A DNA stretch of 13,442 nucleotides from Candidatus Latescibacterota bacterium (GCA_030613045.1 JAUWMS010000014.1:1-13442); one strand, 5' to 3'. Positions 1-7,211 are shown, numbered from the stretch's first letter. The notes: generated by a model from the sequence alone, not told the origin. Program-made: numbers and translations.

Positions 1-1601
1 CTCACCTGCGATCTGGAGCGGGCATCCCACCATCGCCAGAGCTCGTCCGTGCCCACGTGCACCACGCAGACGTTCTTCTCCGCAATATACCGGAGCACTT
101 CCTCGATGGCCCGGCGGGTGGCCGGATGTTTTTCGATGTTGACCGCATGATAGAACATATTGAGCGTGAGATGATACTGAGCGGCCATATCAATCGCAGG
201 GGGCACTTCTTCCGGTGGAACGCTTTCATCGGGATCGCCCGGTCCCCCACGACGGCCCAACTCATACGCGGTGAGCGGTTCCTCGATGAAATTGATCCGC
301 TTGTTTTCTCCTCGAAAATCATCGTAGAAATAATAGGGATAGGCCGTTCCATGACCGAAACAAAGCCGGGATGCATTGGAATCTATGTTTTCAGGAACGT
401 ATCCCATGAATGTATTATCCGCTTTGCCGCCGCATCGCATGCGCCATTTCATGTCCTCGATCCAGCCGCCCCATTCTTCCGCATAGTATCCGCCGTGACA
501 TCCGGTAGAGATGGCTGAAACGCCATAAACTTCCTTGAATGTTCGGTATAATCCGGCGAGGCTCTCTTCGTCCGTGATCTCCAGGTCAAAATGATCCTCG
601 CTGTAATAGCAAAAATAGTATTCGATGGACAATTCGTGCCCGTTCGTCTTGATCGCTTCGGCGTCCTCCGGGGTCAGGTCATAAGAGCCGCCCCGACTCA
701 ACACGTGGATGTTATAGGGAAGCCCCTTGCTTTTCATAAAATCGGACGCCGCCAAAAGCCCTTTACTCCCCGGACTGCCGCAGCCGTCTCCCGACCAGTA
801 TAAAAGGGCTTCCGGGACTTCCTTCCCTTTGGGTGGAATTTGATAGATGAAGGGATGCGGGTTCTGAGCGATGATGTTTTGCAAAAGAAAAAGAATTTCA
901 TCCGCATAAAGCACCTCGCCCGCTTTATCCTTGCCGATCTCCGCGAGACGCAAATCCCCTCGATATACCTTCTCGTCTTTGTCCAATTCCTTCGTATAGG
1001 GCCTACCCTGATGCAGCAACCAGACCGTTTTGGCCACGTCGAAGGCAAAATAAGCCGCATGCCCCGCTCCATATTGGTGCCAGAGGATCGCCGGGCATTC
1101 GGCGTCTTTTTCTTCGCGGTCATACAGATGCGCTAATTCAATTGCCCCTTTGGGCTTGACCTGTTGCACGTCGGAAAAAATGAGCAGCTTCTGTTTCGGA
1201 CGCAAAGAGGAATGGATGCCCTGGGTCAACGGATGAGGCGTGAACTCAAAATAGCCGGACAGAGTGTAGTCATTTTGGGATTGAGCGATACGCGAAAACG
1301 GCTCGATCCCGAATAGCTCATCCAAGCCTTGCACGCCGAACCCAATCAGCAGGCCGCCATGCCGCACCCATTTTCTCAGATTGTCCCGCGCCGCAGTGCT
1401 AAGTTTTGCCCCGCTTTGCCAGCCGATAATCAGAGTAGCGATTTTGCTCAGACCGATCTCGTCCGCGAGTTGATTGAATGATATGCGTTCTATGCTCAAA
1501 CCAAGTTGTTCGGCGATTTCTTGGATATAGACGTCCCAGTAGTTTTGGTCGTTTTGATTTAGTTTTTCTCTCAGGTTCTCATCGCAAAGGGTGGCTATCA
1601 T
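1..1601 (-). CDS. Two-domain GATase/ThuA-like plus NodB-like protein, paralogue A (3' end cut by window edge)
   Basis: About 533 codons read without interruption from ATG at 1601 to the left edge; some 75 C-terminal residues are missing by comparison with the paralogue at 4256-6046. The two align over their whole length: the starts MIATLCDEN and MIACVYDEK, then DVAKTVWLLHQGRP, VLYADEI, KGLPY and NMFYH. The N-terminal ~230 residues look like a class I glutamine amidotransferase or ThuA-type fold (TLIIGWQSGAKL, GGLLIGFGVQGLD). The middle resembles the NodB/polysaccharide deacetylase barrel: ALLYWSGDG takes the place of TFDDG, followed by NGHELSIEY. The usual metal-binding HxxxH pair is not visible, so deacetylase activity is doubtful. 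There is no signal peptide, so it is probably cytoplasmic. The start is weakly supported by GGA ten bases upstream but is fixed by alignment with the paralogue. Context suggests carbohydrate metabolism. Domain assignment is by eye; the function is unknown. Confidence 0.8.
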   Translation of the reverse strand, partial: MIATLCDENLREKLNQNDQNYWDVYIQEIAEQLGLSIERISFNQLADEIGLSKIATLIIGWQSGAKLSTAARDNLRKWVRHGGLLIGFGVQGLDELFGIEPFSRIAQSQNDYTLSGYFEFTPHPLTQGIHSSLRPKQKLLIFSDVQQVKPKGAIELAHLYDREEKDAECPAILWHQYGAGHAAYFAFDVAKTVWLLHQGRPYTKELDKDEKVYRGDLRLAEIGKDKAGEVLYADEILFLLQNIIAQNPHPFIYQIPPKGKEVPEALLYWSGDGCGSPGSKGLLAASDFMKSKGLPYNIHVLSRGGSYDLTPEDAEAIKTNGHELSIEYYFCYYSEDHFDLEITDEESLAGLYRTFKEVYGVSAISTGCHGGYYAEEWGGWIEDMKWRMRCGGKADNTFMGYVPENIDSNASRLCFGHGTAYPYYFYDDFRGENKRINFIEEPLTAYELGRRGGPGDPDESVPPEEVPPAIDMAAQYHLTLNMFYHAVNIEKHPATRRAIEEVLRYIAEKNVCVVHVGTDELWRWWDARSRSQV

Positions 1602-1637
1602 GACTTTTTTTCCAAAGGTGCTGAAACCCTGAGTGGA

Positions 1638-1667
1638 ACACCGAAAAACACTGAACTACACCGAAAA
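1638..1667. repeat. 10-nt tandem repeat, three copies
   Basis: The units are ACACCGAAAA, ACACTGAACT and ACACCGAAAA. They fill most of the 70-nt gap between the methyltransferase stop and the start of paralogue A. The 10-nt period and the ACAC(C/G)GAA core recur in the lpxD/lpxC spacer (8807-8836), so this looks like one genome-wide spacer repeat family. No function is visible. Confidence 0.6.
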
Positions 1668-1671
1668 AAAC

Positions 1672-2625
1672 CTAAAAGCTGCTTTTTTTCTTGGGCTGAT
1701 CGTTAAGCGAATTCCGCTCCCAGAACACGCCGTCAGCATAACCTTGAATAGAGGGGTCTTGTTCCGCGAGCTGCAATCGCTTTTCTGCCCAGCAACAGTA
1801 TTCCTGGTTCATTTCCACGCCTGAGAACTTTCGGCGGAGCTTTTTAGCTACAACGGCTGTTGTGCCGCTTCCAAGAAAGGGATCGAACACAAAGTCTTCT
1901 TCTCCGGAACTGGCAAGGATCAGTTTCGCGATGAGTTTTTCAGGCTTCTGAGTTGGATGGTCGGTATTTTCCGGCATAGACCAGAATGGAATCGTGATGT
2001 CAGACCATAAGTTCGAGGGATGCGTCAAGCGGTAATTGCCGTTCTGACCTTCATCCCAGTCTTTGGGCTTCCCATCGTCCGTGCGATATGGGGCAATGAC
2101 TTTTCGCTTGAGTTTCACGGAATTTACGTTGAAGAAGTAGTCGTCGCCGCAAGTGCAGAACCAGATATCCTCCGTATTGTTTTTCCAGTTGGATTTTGCT
2201 CCCCTTCCTTTTTCCCGTTCCCATGTGATTCTGTTTCGCACATGGAAGTGTTTGTCGAGGATGGGGAAAACCAAATTCGATGTTCGCCAGTCACTGCACA
2301 CATAAAGCGATGCAGTCGGTTGGAGGATTCGAGTGAAGGATGCAACAACGGACTCGAACCACTTTTGATAGTCTTCGGACTGCCTGGAGCGGAACAGGCG
2401 CCCATTGTAATTCTTTGTCAGGTTGTATGGAGGATCAACGATCAGGAGGTCAACGAACCTATTGGGAAGGAACTCGACAGCGTCTCTAAAATTCTGCTGA
2501 ATGATACGGTCCGTTATTGATTCCACGGTCGCTGCTTCCGTGAGATGCAAGAGCCTTCCGGACAGCTCTGTAATCTCAGTCTCGGAACAGGTTAGGGTTC
2601 TGTTTCTTGGCGCTCGCTGCTTCAT
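1672..2625 (-). CDS. Site-specific DNA methyltransferase, beta class (probably N6-adenine)
   Basis: A 317-residue protein of the N6_N4_Mtase family that transfers methyl from S-adenosylmethionine to a base in a specific DNA site. The catalytic motif IV (DPPYN, residues 64-68) precedes the SAM-binding motif I (FDPFLGSGT, about 247-255), which is the beta-class order. DPPY rather than SPPY favours adenine N6 over cytosine N4. NTEDIWF and HPTQKPEKLIAKLI between them are typical of the family. The ATG at 2625 has AGGAA five bases upstream. About 35 residues precede the core, and the C-terminal tail is Lys/Ser-rich. No restriction endonuclease or specificity subunit is in the window, so it is either solitary or its partner lies elsewhere. 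It sits between two sugar-metabolism genes to which it has no obvious link, and it looks more A+T-rich than the lpx genes, which fits horizontal acquisition. The recognition site cannot be read from the sequence. Confidence 0.93.
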   Translation of the reverse strand: MKQRAPRNRTLTCSETEITELSGRLLHLTEAATVESITDRIIQQNFRDAVEFLPNRFVDLLIVDPPYNLTKNYNGRLFRSRQSEDYQKWFESVVASFTRILQPTASLYVCSDWRTSNLVFPILDKHFHVRNRITWEREKGRGAKSNWKNNTEDIWFCTCGDDYFFNVNSVKLKRKVIAPYRTDDGKPKDWDEGQNGNYRLTHPSNLWSDITIPFWSMPENTDHPTQKPEKLIAKLILASSGEEDFVFDPFLGSGTTAVVAKKLRRKFSGVEMNQEYCCWAEKRLQLAEQDPSIQGYADGVFWERNSLNDQPKKKSSF

Positions 2626-2803
2626 TTCATTTCCTGCTTGGGTCCGACCTTAGTTTAGGATACCAAAATAAAAAACAAACCCGGTCCATTTTGCCGCATA
2701 ATCTCATTCTGCTGCGATTACGCCCTCAATATGCTTCCTTATTGGAACCATGATGGTTGCCCAATCCCGGCCAAATTCATGCTTCATTTTGTATGAGGCC
2801 GGT

Positions 2804-3973
2804 TCACTCATCCGGTTCGCATCCGGCCTTCCTCTTTTCACCCAGACGAAAATCGGGGACTTCGAGACATGTGCCATTTTGCTTTGCGGAGATGCTCGCC
2901 ATGATAGCCGGCGCGGCGGTCTCAACGGACTTGTACACATCCATCGGCGGCGTGGTGTCCTCGAGGATACTCTCTATGAACGAGGCCGCCGGAAAATAGT
3001 CCGCATCTCCGTGCCCGCTGCCGATAGCCTCTTTGGGCAGTTCTTCCGGCTCGTATTTCCACTCCATGTCTTCCGGGCTGTCGGACTCCTTCATGGAATC
3101 GGCCAACCACATTCTCATTTTGTCCTTCTCAGCGCGGTTCGATTCCACCACGCCCTTCGTGCCCCAGATATGGTACCAGTGGTTGGGATAGTATCTCGGC
3201 ACGGTGAAGGAGCAAGCGAGCCGCATGACCGTGTCCTTTTCGGTGTACATAATAGCCGCCTGGACGTCGGGCATATCCACCCCCTCTAAGCAGTAGCTTT
3301 TCGGGCGCGTGGACATGCAACTGACCCGAACCACCCGGTCGTCCAGTATGCTCAGAAGCGGGCTGAGTTCGTGCGGCAGATAGATGATCGGGGGCATCCC
3401 GTTGCGCCAGGTCTTTCTTACGTTCAGCCCTTCTCTCAGCTCACTATCCTTGTACCGCACGCCTGTCGTCGGATCCTGCCAGTATGCTCCATCACAATAG
3501 TGAAAATATTGTCCTTCCACAAAGAGGATTTTTCCCAACTTTCCCTCTTTTACCATCTCCCGCCATGCCCTTATTTGCGGCCAATAGCGGGTTTGCTCGC
3601 ACAATTGAAATTTGAGGCCGGTTTTTTCCACAGTCAAAACGATCTTCCAGCAGTCCTCGATGGTGAATGCAAGCGGCACTTCGCAGGTCACGTGCTTTCC
3701 GGCGTACAGGGCCTCGCAGACCAGATCAACCTGTTTGTCGGCGTCTGTGAATACCCCAACCGCATCAAGTTCTGCTTCCTTAAGCATTGTAGAATAGTCG
3801 GTGAAGGTGCTGATGTCGCCGTCTCCAAGTTGGGCCGCTCCCTCTTCAAGCAGAGGCTCGATCCGGTCGCACAGCGCAACCACCTTGCAGTCTTTGATGC
3901 GCTGCTGATATAGCTTTGAGAGATATATGCCGCGATGCCCCAGCCCGACAAATCCGATGCGCACTTTATTCAT
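2804..3973 (-). CDS. Gfo/Idh/MocA-family oxidoreductase
   Basis: A 389-residue NAD(P)-dependent sugar or cyclitol dehydrogenase-like protein. The Rossmann fold opens with MNKVRIGFVGLGHRG (GxGxxG at residues 10-15). The nucleotide-binding domain runs to about residue 120, followed by the alpha/beta substrate domain (EMVKEGKLGKILFVEGQYFHY and onward). I prefer the start at 3973 over the ATGs at 3991 and 3988: GAGGG stands eight bases before it, and the Rossmann strand begins there. The family's usual EKP motif with its catalytic lysine reads EVP at residues 98-100 (context HVTCEVP). This is seen in some subfamilies but argues for altered chemistry. The end EVPDFR plus a charged tail looks complete. 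It lies between the two two-domain paralogues, with the methyltransferase inserted after it, which suggests a shared carbohydrate pathway. The substrate is unknown. Confidence 0.93.
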   Translation of the reverse strand: MNKVRIGFVGLGHRGIYLSKLYQQRIKDCKVVALCDRIEPLLEEGAAQLGDGDISTFTDYSTMLKEAELDAVGVFTDADKQVDLVCEALYAGKHVTCEVPLAFTIEDCWKIVLTVEKTGLKFQLCEQTRYWPQIRAWREMVKEGKLGKILFVEGQYFHYCDGAYWQDPTTGVRYKDSELREGLNVRKTWRNGMPPIIYLPHELSPLLSILDDRVVRVSCMSTRPKSYCLEGVDMPDVQAAIMYTEKDTVMRLACSFTVPRYYPNHWYHIWGTKGVVESNRAEKDKMRMWLADSMKESDSPEDMEWKYEPEELPKEAIGSGHGDADYFPAASFIESILEDTTPPMDVYKSVETAAPAIMASISAKQNGTCLEVPDFRLGEKRKAGCEPDE

Positions 3974-4046
3974 GATATTTGCCCTCATCATTTGCGTAGC
4001 CTGGGTTTGATACCCCCCCCCTTGGGGCGTTCAATGCTTTTATAGA

Positions 4047-4070
4047 TACCCCGCTGCTTGCGGCGGGGTA
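4047..4070. repeat. REP-like GC-rich hairpin
   Basis: The arms TACCCCGC (4047-4054) and GCGGGGTA (4063-4070) are perfectly complementary around an 8-nt loop, and the stem can extend inward through a G-T pair. The neighbouring bases are GA before and GTT after. The form resembles repetitive extragenic palindromes mobilised by Y1-type (RAYT) transposases; that link is inferred. No T-run follows on either strand, so it is not a standard terminator. Confidence 0.55.
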
Positions 4071-4134
4071 GTTAATTCGGATGTTTGTAATAGCGACTTA
4101 TGGAAGTTGACTCAATTTTTCGGCAAAGCACACT

Positions 4135-4185
4135 CGGAGTTACCGCTTCAGCGGTTTATTATAGACCCGTAAACGGGTAACTCCG
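4135..4185. repeat. 51-nt element with three-way-junction folding
   Basis: Three stems abut: CGGAGTT (4135-4141) pairs with AACTCCG (4179-4185). Inside it, ACCGC-TTCA-GCGGT (4142-4155) and ACCCG-TAAA-CGGGT (4165-4178) form two hairpins with 4-nt loops. Only the nine bases at 4156-4164 stay unpaired between them. Read another way, CGGAGTTACC/GGTAACTCCG is a perfect 10-bp inverted repeat. It lies in the 282-nt gap between paralogue B and the oxidoreductase. It could be a small non-autonomous mobile element or a structured leader; nothing in the sequence decides between these. Confidence 0.55.
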
Positions 4186-4217
4186 GAGGATTACCGAAGT
4201 TTTAATCAAGCTTCATT

Positions 4218-4253
4218 AGTCGCTCATTCCCCGACAGGAGCGACTGAAGTCGC
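4218..4253. repeat. Overlapping palindromes just after the paralogue B stop
   Basis: AGTCGCTC (4218-4225) pairs with GAGCGACT (4238-4245) over a 12-nt loop. Alternatively GCGACT (4240-4245) pairs with AGTCGC (4248-4253). The same central arm thus serves two competing hairpins. On the transcribed minus strand the element begins two bases after the stop codon of the two-domain gene. No U-run follows, so termination is doubtful. Confidence 0.5.
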
Positions 4254-4255
4254 CA

Positions 4256-6046
4256 CTACGAACCCGGGACGAACCCGGTCATTTCTATGCTTTGTTCCCC
4301 GGATGGCACGACAACGTAAATCCATCTGCGTCCAAATTCGTTCTTCTCTTTGTAAGACACGGCATTGTCGTTGCGCAATACCTGAAATTTGGAAGCTCCA
4401 TTTACAGGAATCTTCACGATCATCCCGGAAGGATATACACAATGGCACGTGAACCGGATGGAATTCTCCTGAACGATCAGGTCATTGACGGTGGAACGGG
4501 AACGCGCCTCCCACCACTCGCACACCTGATCGTTGCCTATGTGCAGCACGCGCGCGCCGATGTACTCAATATACCTCAATATCTCCTCTATGGCTTCCCG
4601 GCAGCGCGGGAAATGGGAGATATAGATGGGATGATAGAACATATTCATCACGAGATGGTATTTGACGGCCATGTCAACCGGTGCGTGCACCTCCTCTTTT
4701 GCGCAGGTTTCTTTGTCGCGGCCGGTTATGGAGCCTCGGTGGCCGACCTCGTAGCACACGATCGGTTCTTCGATGAAATCAATGCGTTGGTTTGCATGCT
4801 CATAGTCATCGTAAAAATAGAACGGATAGGATGTGCCGAACCCAAAAGCAAAGCTGGGGCCGTTGCTGAGGGGATGGTCATGCGGCACAGAATTGCCATA
4901 AAAAGAATTATCCGCTTTGGCCCCGGCGTGCAGCATCCACCTGGCAGGTTCCGACCAGCCGGTCCAGCCAAGCCATTTATTTACCGTGCACACGGGACGA
5001 ACCCCAAACTTTTTGTAGAACAGGTCATTGAGTTCAATGTAGTGCTCTTCCTTCATCGCAAAGTGATCTTCTTCGTGCAACTGATAATACAGGGATATTT
5101 CGTGTCCATTCTGCTTGATGTGCCGCAGTTGTTCCTCTGTGATCGGATGGTCGTCGCACATATTGATGTGATAGGGAAGCCCTTTTTTTTTCATCCAGTC
5201 GGAGGCGGTAAGACTCCGCTCGACCGGACCGTGATACTCATCGCCGCCCCAATAGAGCAGCGCATCCGGGATTTTTGCTCCCATAGGCGGAATCTGATAG
5301 ATGAACGGTTGCGGATGTTGAGCCATCATGTTCTGTAGAATAAACACGATCTCATCCGCATAGAGCACCTTTCTGGAATTATCCCCGATGACCTGCAACT
5401 GGCTGGTTTTGGGATAGCTTTTTCCGTCATACGATGCCCGCACGGGCCGTCCCTGATGCAAGAGCCATACGGTCTTGGCCACGTCAAAAGAAAAGTAACC
5501 CGCAACCCCTTTGCCGTAGCGGTTCCACGTTATCGCCGGACAGCCCAAATCGCTGCCGGAGGGATCATAGAGACGCGCCAATTCAACGCTCCCTTCGGGC
5601 TTTGTCAACCGGACGTCCGATAAGGTGAAAAGCCGCTGTTCCAGAGAAAGCGCGGGATGCACCTCGTGCATAATCCGATGCGGCCTTAGCTCAAAATAGG
5701 TACTGATCGTGTAATCGTCCGGCTCCTGTCTGATCGTGCCAACGGACTCCAACCCAAATACGTGATCCAGCCCCTCAACGGCAAAGCCAATGAGTGTGCC
5801 GCCCGCTTTGACCCAAACGTCGAGAGCATCCCTCATTTTGTCCGTGAGGCTTGCACCCGAGATGCTGCCGATAATCAGAGTTTGAATATCCTTGAGGGAT
5901 TCGCGGTCTTCAAGTTCGTGAAGCGACAACCCGTTTGCCCGCACACCCAGCAGGTCGTTGATTTCCCGGATGTAAATGTCCCAGAAATTTTCCCCGGAAC
6001 AATTGACGCTTTCGTGCAACTTCTCATCATAGACACAGGCGATCAT
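4256..6046 (-). CDS. Two-domain GATase/ThuA-like plus NodB-like protein, paralogue B
   Basis: 596 residues from ATG 6046; an alternative ATG at 6094 would add 16 residues. I choose 6046 because AGGG stands seven bases before it and MIACVYDEK then aligns with the start of paralogue A, including an A-rich GGGAAAAATC-like leader common to both. Residues 1-~230 form a GATase/ThuA-like domain (TLIIGSISGASL, GGTLIGFAVEGLD). Residues ~255-500 resemble a NodB deacetylase barrel: LLYWGGDE at 264-270, NGHEIS at 313-318, HEEDH at 324-328. The last ~75 residues look like a small beta domain. The canonical TFDDG and HxxxH metal ligands are not clearly kept. There is no signal peptide. An A9 run encodes the MKKKG stretch. 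The last codons and the stop lie in a direct repeat of CGAACCCGG (plus strand, 4259-4278). It probably acts on a sugar derivative with the neighbouring oxidoreductase; the exact function is unknown. Confidence 0.85.
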   Translation of the reverse strand: MIACVYDEKLHESVNCSGENFWDIYIREINDLLGVRANGLSLHELEDRESLKDIQTLIIGSISGASLTDKMRDALDVWVKAGGTLIGFAVEGLDHVFGLESVGTIRQEPDDYTISTYFELRPHRIMHEVHPALSLEQRLFTLSDVRLTKPEGSVELARLYDPSGSDLGCPAITWNRYGKGVAGYFSFDVAKTVWLLHQGRPVRASYDGKSYPKTSQLQVIGDNSRKVLYADEIVFILQNMMAQHPQPFIYQIPPMGAKIPDALLYWGGDEYHGPVERSLTASDWMKKKGLPYHINMCDDHPITEEQLRHIKQNGHEISLYYQLHEEDHFAMKEEHYIELNDLFYKKFGVRPVCTVNKWLGWTGWSEPARWMLHAGAKADNSFYGNSVPHDHPLSNGPSFAFGFGTSYPFYFYDDYEHANQRIDFIEEPIVCYEVGHRGSITGRDKETCAKEEVHAPVDMAVKYHLVMNMFYHPIYISHFPRCREAIEEILRYIEYIGARVLHIGNDQVCEWWEARSRSTVNDLIVQENSIRFTCHCVYPSGMIVKIPVNGASKFQVLRNDNAVSYKEKNEFGRRWIYVVVPSGEQSIEMTGFVPGS

Positions 6047-6098
6047 GATTTTTCCCTGATGATACCGTCCCGGGAAATAGGGTTCTTCCGACATGCTT

Positions 6099-6123
6099 TC
6101 GGAGCGTCAAGAGTGCGCTCCGA
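6099..6123. repeat. Inverted repeat in the spacer upstream of paralogue B
   Basis: TCGGAGCG (6099-6106) and CGCTCCGA (6116-6123) are perfect 8-bp arms around a 9-nt loop. It lies about 50 bases upstream of the preferred start of paralogue B, so in a shared transcript it would be a hairpin in the leader. No T-run follows. Confidence 0.5.
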
Positions 6124-6170
6124 GAGGAACCTAAGCTGTATGTCACACTTTTCGGTGAACGGTACACGGC

Positions 6171-7181
6171 TTACGCTTCACGGTCCAAAGCAAGCGTACT
6201 AATGATGGTGTCCAGATGCACCACAAACTCCGAAGTAATCTCCATGATATGCTGAGGCTCCCGATAGGGCACCACGTTCAGCCAGGTGCCGTTTTCCTGT
6301 TGCGTCTCCACGAAGTAATCCCCCACCCGGATCATCCAGTCCTGATACTGCTTCTCCCGGGTAGCCAGATACAAAAGCGCGGCGCCCCAACCCGTCTTGC
6401 ACACCTGCGGCACCTCGAATTGCTTGTCCGTGCACCGCATCGCAAAAGACTGATACCCTTTCGCCAGATCCAGGTAGTCGGACTTTCCCGTAGCGAGATA
6501 CAGCCTCACGAGAAACGCGGCGGCGATGCCGGGCACAAAATACCACTGCCGCTCGGCTTCCCGCTCCACCACGTAGGCCGTCCTCGCGGCCTTCTCCGTT
6601 AGGTCTGTAATCAGACCCTTGCTCGAAGAAAAGGTGTGGTAGAGCTTGTTCTCCCGATCCGGTTGATCCTCCCAGATCCTGCGCAGCCACGCGCCCGTCT
6701 GCTCCGCAATATCGAGACGCCCGGCGACCAGGCAACTCAGACTGCACTGCATACTGAGCCAGATCTCCGATTCGTCGCTCGCTCCGGCTTCCTGCGGCTC
6801 GGTGAAAAAGCCCCCGCTGCGCGCATCGAACAGATGATCAATCACCCACTGAATCCCTCGATAGGAGATATCGAACCGGCGAAGAAGGTGCGCACCATAA
6901 ACCAAATTGGCATTGGGATACGCGTAAAACGCGCCCTCGTACGAAGCTCCTCGGGGATATTTCCCGGAAAAGTCGCCTTCGGGCGTGAACATATTCCGCG
7001 CGATCCAATCCGTCAGCCGCGTCGCTTCAACAGTCCGACCGGACACGGCGAAGGCCCACGGCACGCGGTAGTACTCAACGCCCGCTTCCACCGGCCCGAT
7101 GGAGCCATCGGGATGAATCTGCTTCAACAACCACTGAACCCCACGCTCCTTCGCTTGCAGATACGCATCGAGCTTGTCCAT
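6171..7181 (-). CDS. Alpha/alpha-toroid (prenyltransferase/terpenoid-cyclase-like fold) protein
   Basis: A 336-residue protein of repeated helix pairs, each ending in a QW-like turn: GVQWLLKQIHPDGSIG (14-29), GIQWVIDHLFDARSGGFF (109-126) and VGDYFVETQQENGTW (286-300). This pattern fits an (alpha/alpha) toroid as in terpenoid cyclases, six-hairpin glycosidases and sugar epimerases; no diagnostic cyclase motif (DxDD) is seen. Aromatic residues are abundant (EYYRVPWAF, WYFVPGIAAAF), as in a carbohydrate-binding cleft. There is no signal peptide. I choose ATG 7181, not the upstream ATG at 7274: a G9 ribosome binding site lies five bases before it, and the extra residues would cover a repeat. The stop codon TAA (6173-6171) lies inside a repeat shared with the upstream spacer. 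It is the first gene after the lipid A block and probably part of the sugar-related group. The activity is unknown. Confidence 0.75.
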   Translation of the reverse strand: MDKLDAYLQAKERGVQWLLKQIHPDGSIGPVEAGVEYYRVPWAFAVSGRTVEATRLTDWIARNMFTPEGDFSGKYPRGASYEGAFYAYPNANLVYGAHLLRRFDISYRGIQWVIDHLFDARSGGFFTEPQEAGASDESEIWLSMQCSLSCLVAGRLDIAEQTGAWLRRIWEDQPDRENKLYHTFSSSKGLITDLTEKAARTAYVVEREAERQWYFVPGIAAAFLVRLYLATGKSDYLDLAKGYQSFAMRCTDKQFEVPQVCKTGWGAALLYLATREKQYQDWMIRVGDYFVETQQENGTWLNVVPYREPQHIMEITSEFVVHLDTIISTLALDREA

Positions 7182-7185
7182 TATT

Positions 7186-7194
7186 CCCCCCCCC
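7186..7194 (-). promoter_or_regulatory. G9 homopolymer acting as ribosome binding site
   Basis: Nine consecutive G on the coding strand, preceded by a run of A, stand five bases before the ATG at 7181. No other Shine-Dalgarno sequence is present. Length changes in such a tract would alter spacing and could vary translation; that is inference. Confidence 0.5.
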
Positions 7195-7211
7195 TTTTTT
7201 CGGTTTACAGC

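Noticed and set aside
734..1123. Minus-strand frame of 129 codons
   Set aside because: It overlaps paralogue A in another frame; the paralogue A frame is supported by alignment with paralogue B.
2640..2700. Possible sigma-70 promoter upstream of the methyltransferase
   Set aside because: On the minus strand TTGTTT and TAAACT are 15 bases apart and both poorly match consensus; the region is merely A+T-rich.
4135..4185. Possible tRNA or tRNA-like gene
   Set aside because: At 51 nt with only two inner arms and no acceptor CCA or T-loop consensus, it does not fit a tRNA.
4292..5338. Long plus-strand open frame of 348 codons
   Set aside because: It lies antisense to paralogue B, whose protein has full-length similarity to paralogue A; the antisense translation shows no recognisable domain.
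6199..6747. Minus-strand frame of 182 codons inside the toroid gene
   Set aside because: It is a shifted frame of the toroid gene; its Gly/Arg-rich composition is typical of such shadows.
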